NCBI GenBank assembly: GCA_003565295.1
Contig: PXCO01000290.1
Location: 1 to 40,698, forward strand
Origin: Cyclobacteriaceae bacterium
GTDB lineage: Bacteria > Bacteroidota > Bacteroidia > Cytophagales > Cyclobacteriaceae
Reading direction: 5' to 3'
Length of the DNA: 40,698 bases
Part shown: positions 36,251 to 40,698 of the stretch, piece by piece
Layout: each line of letters begins with the position of its first letter
How positions within the stretch are numbered: the first letter of the stretch is position 1
Position numbers and translations under genes: made by a program
Notes under the pieces: generated by a model
Told to the model about the DNA's origin: nothing
Database searches by the model: none
What the model saw: the letters and a program-made list of their open reading frames with translations, nothing else

Positions 36251-37729
36251 TTAATACACCCATTTTATCAGGGTAAAAGCCATTAACCAAAGCAGGAGTA
36301 TGGAGATCAAATTTAACCAGACCCCTACCTTCATCATCTCCTTGATACGGATAAAGCCACTGGAAAACAAAATGGCATTTGGCGGTGTGGATATGGGCAG
36401 CATAAATGCGAAACTACTGGCCATGGTCACAGGGATCACAAAAGTCAGCACAGGAACAGACAAACCATCTGCAATGCCCATCACTACAGGCACAAAGATG
36501 GTGACAAGGGCTACGTTACTCATCAACTCCGTAAGAAACAACATGATAAAAATAAGCACCAACAACAAAACGGAAGTGGATAGATAAGGGTTATCGGCCA
36601 CAAAGGCACCTATGGCCTGAATGATGCCCACTGCCTCCATACCTTTAGCCAGGCACATTCCCCCACCAAACAGCAACAAAATGCCCCAGGGCAGGCGTTC
36701 CGTACTTTTCCATTCCAACAACCTCCTTCCTTTTATAGCTTTGGCAGGTACTATAAACATCAGTAGCCCACCCACCATGGCAATGATAGTATCATTCAAC
36801 AGTCGGGTTTGGAAAAGTTGATTGAGCGGTTCTCTGAAAATCCAACAGATGGCAGTAAATATAAGAATGGCACTGGTGCGGATCTCAGCTGTAGAAATTG
36901 GTCCAAGCTGTTGGAGTTGACTATTGATCACTTCTGAGGATCCTGCGATATTCCCTAATCTACTTGGGTAAAAAAGCTTGACCAACAGTAAGTACATAAT
37001 GGCCAGCATCAGCCCTCCTATGGGCAAACCAACCAGCAACCACCGGTTGAAATCCAAACTGTATTCATAAAACTGTTGCATAAACCCCACAAGCACAACA
37101 TTTGGAGGAGTTCCTATGATGGTGATCACACCTCCTATGTTGGCAGCATAGGCTATTCCCAACATCAGGGCAAAGGCAAAATTGTAAAAACCTTTCTGAT
37201 GAGATAATCCCTGGTTCTCTTTTTGTATCAACTGAACGATGGACATGGCGATTGGAAGCATCATTACTGCGGTGGCCGTGTTACTGATCCACATACTTAA
37301 AAATGCCGTGGAAATATAAAAGCCTAAAATAATGCCATCGGGTTTAGTTCCTGTGAATTTGATAAGATTCAAGGCAATCCTCAAGTGCAATTTGTTGCGT
37401 TCCATGGCTAAAGCAATGAGAAAACCTCCCATGAAAAGGTATATGATGGGGTCCGAGTAGGGTGCGGTGGCCTCCTTCATGTCAAATACCCCCAATAAGG
37501 GAAAAAGAACCATGGGCAAAAGAGCGGTTACCGGTATGGGAACGGCCTCTGTTATCCACCAGATAATCATCCAAGCCCCTGCGGCCACCACCTTTACCCA
37601 GGCTTCCCTAGGCAGAATTCCCAGCTCTACGCATAAAAGTAGAGAAACAAAAACCACCGGGCCCAACAATAAGCCAAGTAGGTTTGACTTTTTGGTCAAT
37701 TCCCCCTTTTTTAAACTGTCCAAAATCAA
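36251..37729 (-). CDS. SLC13/DASS family sodium-coupled anion permease
   Basis: This 492-residue integral membrane protein belongs to the divalent anion:Na+ symporter family, which takes up dicarboxylates such as succinate or inorganic anions such as sulfate. The first Na+/substrate motif is in FLSMWISNTATAVMMLP (about 143-159); the second half has the equivalent LPISTPPNAILFSSG. WWITEAVPIPVTALLPM is another family hallmark. The reading frame has an in-frame stop just upstream (37742-37744) and no ATG until far inside, so the start is a TTG, either 37729 or 37723. Substrate cannot be assigned. It may follow the GH5 gene in one transcript (47-base gap). Confidence 0.9.
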   Translation of the reverse strand: MILDSLKKGELTKKSNLLGLLLGPVVFVSLLLCVELGILPREAWVKVVAAGAWMIIWWITEAVPIPVTALLPMVLFPLLGVFDMKEATAPYSDPIIYLFMGGFLIALAMERNKLHLRIALNLIKFTGTKPDGIILGFYISTAFLSMWISNTATAVMMLPIAMSIVQLIQKENQGLSHQKGFYNFAFALMLGIAYAANIGGVITIIGTPPNVVLVGFMQQFYEYSLDFNRWLLVGLPIGGLMLAIMYLLLVKLFYPSRLGNIAGSSEVINSQLQQLGPISTAEIRTSAILIFTAICWIFREPLNQLFQTRLLNDTIIAMVGGLLMFIVPAKAIKGRRLLEWKSTERLPWGILLLFGGGMCLAKGMEAVGIIQAIGAFVADNPYLSTSVLLLVLIFIMLFLTELMSNVALVTIFVPVVMGIADGLSVPVLTFVIPVTMASSFAFMLPISTPPNAILFSSGFIRIKEMMKVGVWLNLISILLLWLMAFTLIKWVY

Positions 37730-37776
37730 AGGGTTAGCTTGTCATTATTTTTGAAATTCAGGATTTGGGATTAACC

Positions 37777-38874
37777 CTACTCTCCTATCAAAATTTGAAT
37801 CAATGGCTTGTCCTCTTCACCATTTCTGATAATCCCAAACCCTCCTTTGTAGTCCCAAGTGGACCAGGCAATTTTATATTTGTCCAACACCTCAAGTACG
37901 TCCCTATACCAGGCAAACCTCACTTCATCGGCAACTGTGGGATATACCCCCCACTCCCCACAGTGCAGGGGCAGTCCCAGTTCATTGGCCTTTCTAATGG
38001 CTTTGTTAAAATGGTGTTCAATGGTCACTTTGTCATAAAAAAGATCCTGGTTCCTGATCAAGTTTTCCATTTCACCTGATAACTTTTTCAATTCCTCTTC
38101 CGGCACTATGGTGCCGGGATAATTCACCTTGCCATCATATTCCTTTATATCCGTCCAAGAGGCCTTGTAGTGGGTAACCAACATAGGCTCATACATATGA
38201 AAGCTCAAAATCAGATTCGGATCCTCCTCCGGTACCCTCAGATCCTTGAAGGTTTGGGGTTTGTTCCATAAATTGGAACCAATAACAATGGTGCGTTCCG
38301 GTTCATTCTTCCTGATTACGGCCACGGACTTTTCTATTAATTGGTTCCAATCTTCCGGATCATCCGCCACAGGCTCATTCATCAATTCATAAGCTACCAA
38401 GGCATTAGGGTATCTCTTTAGCTCTTTTGACAAATCTTCCCAGCATTGAAGAAACCTTTCCTGTTCTTTAGCTTCCGTCCACAGAGGCCTTTGCCCTTCA
38501 TTGAAGTGATGGGAGCGAAGGATATGAAGATCCACTATGACATTTAGCCCGGCTCTCTGGCTCCATTGGATCGCATTGTGCAAAAGGGAAAAAGCCTCTC
38601 TTTGCTTATTTCCCTGCTCATCCCAAAGTTGCTCCTCATCCACGGGGATACGGATATGGTCAAATCCCAACCCTGCCAGGTAGCGCACATCCCTTTCTGT
38701 GAAAAAAGCCCTTCTTTCTGCCCCCCTCCTTTGACTTTGGGACAGCCAATGACTAATATTCGTGCCTTTATGCATGGTAAAGCTGGGATCTTTCTTTTTT
38801 TGCGCAGATGCTTCACCACTTATTCCAGACATTAAGACTAGTAGCACAAAGCAACTGATAATTAATTTATTCAT
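37777..38874 (-). CDS. Secreted glycoside hydrolase family 5 enzyme
   Basis: This 365-residue protein has a signal peptide (about 1-25, ending EASAQ) and one GH5 (cellulase-type) TIM barrel. Catalytic residues are visible: Glu167 as acid/base in YELMNEPV and Glu307 as nucleophile in LHCGEWGVY. Supporting conserved residues lie in HIRIPVDEEQ (about 73-82), VIVDLH (112-117) and SFHMYEPM. The enzyme should cleave beta-glucans, mannans or related polysaccharides outside the cytoplasm; the exact glycan is not predictable. There is no carbohydrate-binding module or T9SS sorting domain, so it is probably periplasmic. No SusC/SusD pair is nearby, so this is not a classic PUL. Confidence 0.93.
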   Translation of the reverse strand: MNKLIISCFVLLVLMSGISGEASAQKKKDPSFTMHKGTNISHWLSQSQRRGAERRAFFTERDVRYLAGLGFDHIRIPVDEEQLWDEQGNKQREAFSLLHNAIQWSQRAGLNVIVDLHILRSHHFNEGQRPLWTEAKEQERFLQCWEDLSKELKRYPNALVAYELMNEPVADDPEDWNQLIEKSVAVIRKNEPERTIVIGSNLWNKPQTFKDLRVPEEDPNLILSFHMYEPMLVTHYKASWTDIKEYDGKVNYPGTIVPEEELKKLSGEMENLIRNQDLFYDKVTIEHHFNKAIRKANELGLPLHCGEWGVYPTVADEVRFAWYRDVLEVLDKYKIAWSTWDYKGGFGIIRNGEEDKPLIQILIGE

Positions 38875-39205
38875 GATAATTTGGATTTCATATGTTTATA
38901 ATTGTCTTTTAGCGGTCATTACCTGTCCCGAACTTGTTTCGGGAACCTGCCCCGTACTGTAGGTCGGGGTGGAATCTCGCAACTCCCCGATAGCTATCGG
39001 GGCATCCCAGTGTGTGTTGATTGCGTCATGCTCGATATCTTGTTTTGTAAAAACCTAAATATATAAAAATCGAACTCAATTTAAAGACCAACCATGTAAA
39101 GATCATTTAATATAACCTGGGATCGCCTGGTCCACAATTCCCTTTCAAAAACCACCTATAATTTATAACTTATCCCATTAAAATTTAGAAAACCCAAAAA
39201 CCCAT
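38875..39205. other. Gene-free interval between GH5 and the outer-membrane barrel
   Basis: These 331 bases between divergent genes hold one modular repeat copy at 38883-39038 (minus orientation). An AT-rich stretch from 39040 to 39205 should contain the barrel gene promoter. No clear TTTG/TAnnTTTG pair was found. Confidence 0.6.
38883..39038 (-). repeat. Modular hairpin repeat, copy A
   Basis: Read on the minus strand this copy runs from ATATCGAGCATGACG through CACACACTGGGATG, the 18-base palindrome CCCCGATAGCTATCGGGG (38985-39002) and GTTGCGAGATTCC. Two further hairpins follow (one is TCCCGAA/TTCGGGA at 38926-38944), then TGACCGCTAAAAGACAATTA and ATGAAATCC. It is inverted relative to the copies after 40430. 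Confidence 0.8.
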
Positions 39206-40429
39206 ATGAGTAAAGGCCATAATGCTTTCACTTACTTGTACTTATGCAATTGCCTTTTATTTGTGGCAATTTTTGATCTCTGCGCCCAGGAAAAAGACAC
39301 CCTTAAGAAAAAGGAGAAGAATTTCTCCATATTTCCCATGCCTTTTGTTTCTGCCAATCCCACTGCAGGCTGGGTACTTGGCGTCTCCCCCTCTTTCAAT
39401 TGGACAAACGGCAACAAGGAAACCACCAGTATGTCCACTGCATTGGCCATGGTTTTGTTTACCACAAAAGATCAGTTCTTCACCTCACTACGGTCAAACT
39501 CATTTCTAAAAAATGATTCATGGGCTTTATTGGCAGACTTTAGGTACAATAACAACAACCAGCCGACCTTCGGACTGGGAACAGGTGTTGCCACACTTGA
39601 CCCACTGGGAGTTCAGGTGCCAGGAACCCCGGAACCTATAGAGGAACGTATTTTTTTTAGCCAATTCAGATTTTATGGGACTGCCCTAAAAAGGGTGCCT
39701 GACACCCGCTTTTTTTATGGATTGGGAATAATGATAGACCACATGTTTGATATTTGGGATGATGCCCTGGACCTTAGTTCGGATCCCATTAAAGATTCCT
39801 TTCACCACCATTATCAGGATCAAAAAGGGCTACAGATGGACCGGTACACCCAATCTGGTTTCTCCCTTAACGCCATGTATGATAGCCGGGATAATGTGGC
39901 CAATCCCTATAAAGGTGAATTCGCCTGGCTATCCTTCCGTCCCATGCCTAAGTTTATGGGCAGTACGACCAACAGCTCTCAACTCTGGGCGGAGTACAGG
40001 AAATATTTCCCATTGAACCCGGAACGGCCCCGGCATATTTTGGGGCTTTGGTCTTATGGATGGTTTGTCACTCACGGCGACCTTCCCTATCTCTTCCTTC
40101 CCGCTCTAGGCTGGGACATGTTCAACCGCTCGGGCAGACCCTACACCTTTGGCAGGTTCAGGGGAGAGGATTTGGTCTACAATGAGGTGGAATGGAGATT
40201 CCCCCTACAACAAAATAAGGACTTTATCGGAGGGGTGGTATTTGTAAATGCCACCAGTGCCAGCCATAGAACCCAGGAAGTTTCCTTATTCAATCATCTT
40301 CATTTTGGGTTTGGCGCAGGCCTGAGGTTTATGGTGTTGCCTTCCAGAAGGCTTAATTTGGGCATAGACTACGGATGGGGAGCTCATGGGGCTTCTGGAT
40401 ATTTTATCAATTTATATGAGGCATTTTGA
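39206..40429 (+). CDS. BamA/TamA-superfamily outer-membrane barrel protein, no POTRA
   Basis: This 407-residue protein has a signal peptide (to about 28, DLCAQ) and a short charged linker (KDTLKKKEKNF). A barrel-like series of amphipathic strands then runs to the C-terminus, ending in a terminal aromatic residue (EAF). Segments such as SLNAMYDSRDNVANPYKGEFAW and the late FGRFRGEDLVYNEVEWRFPL resemble the Omp85 16-strand barrel with its RG motif. There are no POTRA domains, so it belongs with the short surface-antigen D15-like barrels of unknown cargo. It is bracketed by inverted copies of the modular repeat. Confidence 0.85.
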   Translation: MSKGHNAFTYLYLCNCLLFVAIFDLCAQEKDTLKKKEKNFSIFPMPFVSANPTAGWVLGVSPSFNWTNGNKETTSMSTALAMVLFTTKDQFFTSLRSNSFLKNDSWALLADFRYNNNNQPTFGLGTGVATLDPLGVQVPGTPEPIEERIFFSQFRFYGTALKRVPDTRFFYGLGIMIDHMFDIWDDALDLSSDPIKDSFHHHYQDQKGLQMDRYTQSGFSLNAMYDSRDNVANPYKGEFAWLSFRPMPKFMGSTTNSSQLWAEYRKYFPLNPERPRHILGLWSYGWFVTHGDLPYLFLPALGWDMFNRSGRPYTFGRFRGEDLVYNEVEWRFPLQQNKDFIGGVVFVNATSASHRTQEVSLFNHLHFGFGAGLRFMVLPSRRLNLGIDYGWGAHGASGYFINLYEAF

Positions 40430-40430
40430 G

Positions 40431-40605
40431 ATGAAATCGAGCCTGTCCTGACGGCAGTCAGGGCATGACGAGCACGTCACACACTGGGATGCCCCCCCGA
40501 TAGCTATCGGGGCTATCGGGGCGTTGCGAGATTCCCCCGAAGTCCGGGGCAGGCTATCCCGAAGATCGGGACAAGTTGTGGCAAATAAAAATCAATTATA
40601 AACAC
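40431..40605 (+). repeat. Modular hairpin repeat, copy B
   Basis: The 175-base unit begins ATGAAATCGAGC two bases after the barrel gene stop. It contains an extra hairpin (CCTGAC/GTCAGG), CATGACGAGCACGTCACACA, the palindrome CCCCGATAGCTATCGGGG (40495-40512) with a partial duplication after it, and GCGTTGCGAGATTCC. Two more hairpins lead to ATCAATTATAAACACATGAA, where the next unit starts. Confidence 0.85.
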
Positions 40606-40693
40606 ATGAAATCGAGCATGACGAGAGCGACACACGGGGGGATGATTATCGTTGCGAGATTCCATCTGACCATAAAAAGACAATTATAAACAG
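40606..40693 (+). repeat. Modular hairpin repeat, copy C (short form), with next unit starting
   Basis: The 88-base unit keeps both ends (ATGAAATCGAGCATGACGAG, CGTTGCGAGATTCC and AAAGACAATTATAAACA) but lacks the palindromic modules. At 40694 ATGAA begins a further unit, cut by the window edge. Confidence 0.8.
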
Positions 40694-40698
40694 ATGAA

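Noticed and set aside
37777..40429. Polysaccharide utilisation locus around the GH5 gene
   Set aside because: No SusC/SusD-like pair, no sensor and no further glycosidase are present; the transporter is SLC13 and the barrel is Omp85-like.
40431..40698. CRISPR array
   Set aside because: Units vary from 88 to 175 bases and contain palindromes rather than unique spacers, and no cas genes are near.

Overview
This window is a stretch of a Bacteroidota chromosome, most likely Cytophagales and perhaps Cyclobacteriaceae. The evidence is a porU-porV pair (type IX secretion), the short group-specific primary sigma factor, a bacillithiol deacetylase next to thioredoxin reductase, an LptF-type permease with a very long periplasmic insertion, and -7 promoter boxes of the form TAnnTTTG with few Shine-Dalgarno sequences. 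Most genes are core or housekeeping genes. There is no rRNA, CRISPR array, phage or recognisable insertion sequence, and I do not see a clear new multi-gene system. The unusual signals are a modular intergenic repeat, a degraded gene, an atypical infC start region and an inactive M16-type protein coupled to porV.

Layout. 1-481 (-) is the N-terminal part of an FAD-dependent oxidoreductase cut by the window edge. 537-7629 (+) is a tight series: MBL-fold hydrolase, pssA, porU, porV and a catalytically dead M16-like protein, with overlaps or 2-base gaps. A convergent family 2 glycosyltransferase (7613-8575) follows, then a YigZ/IMPACT protein, a 3'-5' exonuclease coupled to NhaC, a lipoprotein serpin and a small membrane protein. 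13201-17206 (-) carries a hybrid histidine kinase and a PhoD-like phosphatase. 17230-17523 is a frameshifted DUF2867-like remnant, followed by rluF (+). 18628-19487 is gene-poor and holds one repeat copy, a terminator, tRNA-Thr and its leader.

19488-35163 is mostly minus-strand core genome: DUF349 protein, YqgE, pdxH (+), then trxB / M23-LysM peptidase / bshB1, rpoD, pnp, rpsO, LptF, a START-like protein, tRNA-Met (+) and the thrS-infC-rpmI-rplT translation operon. 35429-38874 (-) has an unknown membrane protein, an SLC13 transporter and a secreted GH5 glycosidase. 39206-40429 (+) is an outer-membrane barrel bracketed by inverted copies of the intergenic repeat. The window ends inside a tandem run of that repeat.

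Functional links. PorU and PorV act together at the outer membrane as sortase and shuttle for T9SS cargo. TrxB and BshB1 both serve thiol redox balance. PNPase, S15, IF3, L35, L20 and ThrRS form two classic translation and RNA-decay clusters. The repeat family has four copies in four intergenic positions, with the same ends and exchangeable hairpin modules, and is the feature I would follow up first.
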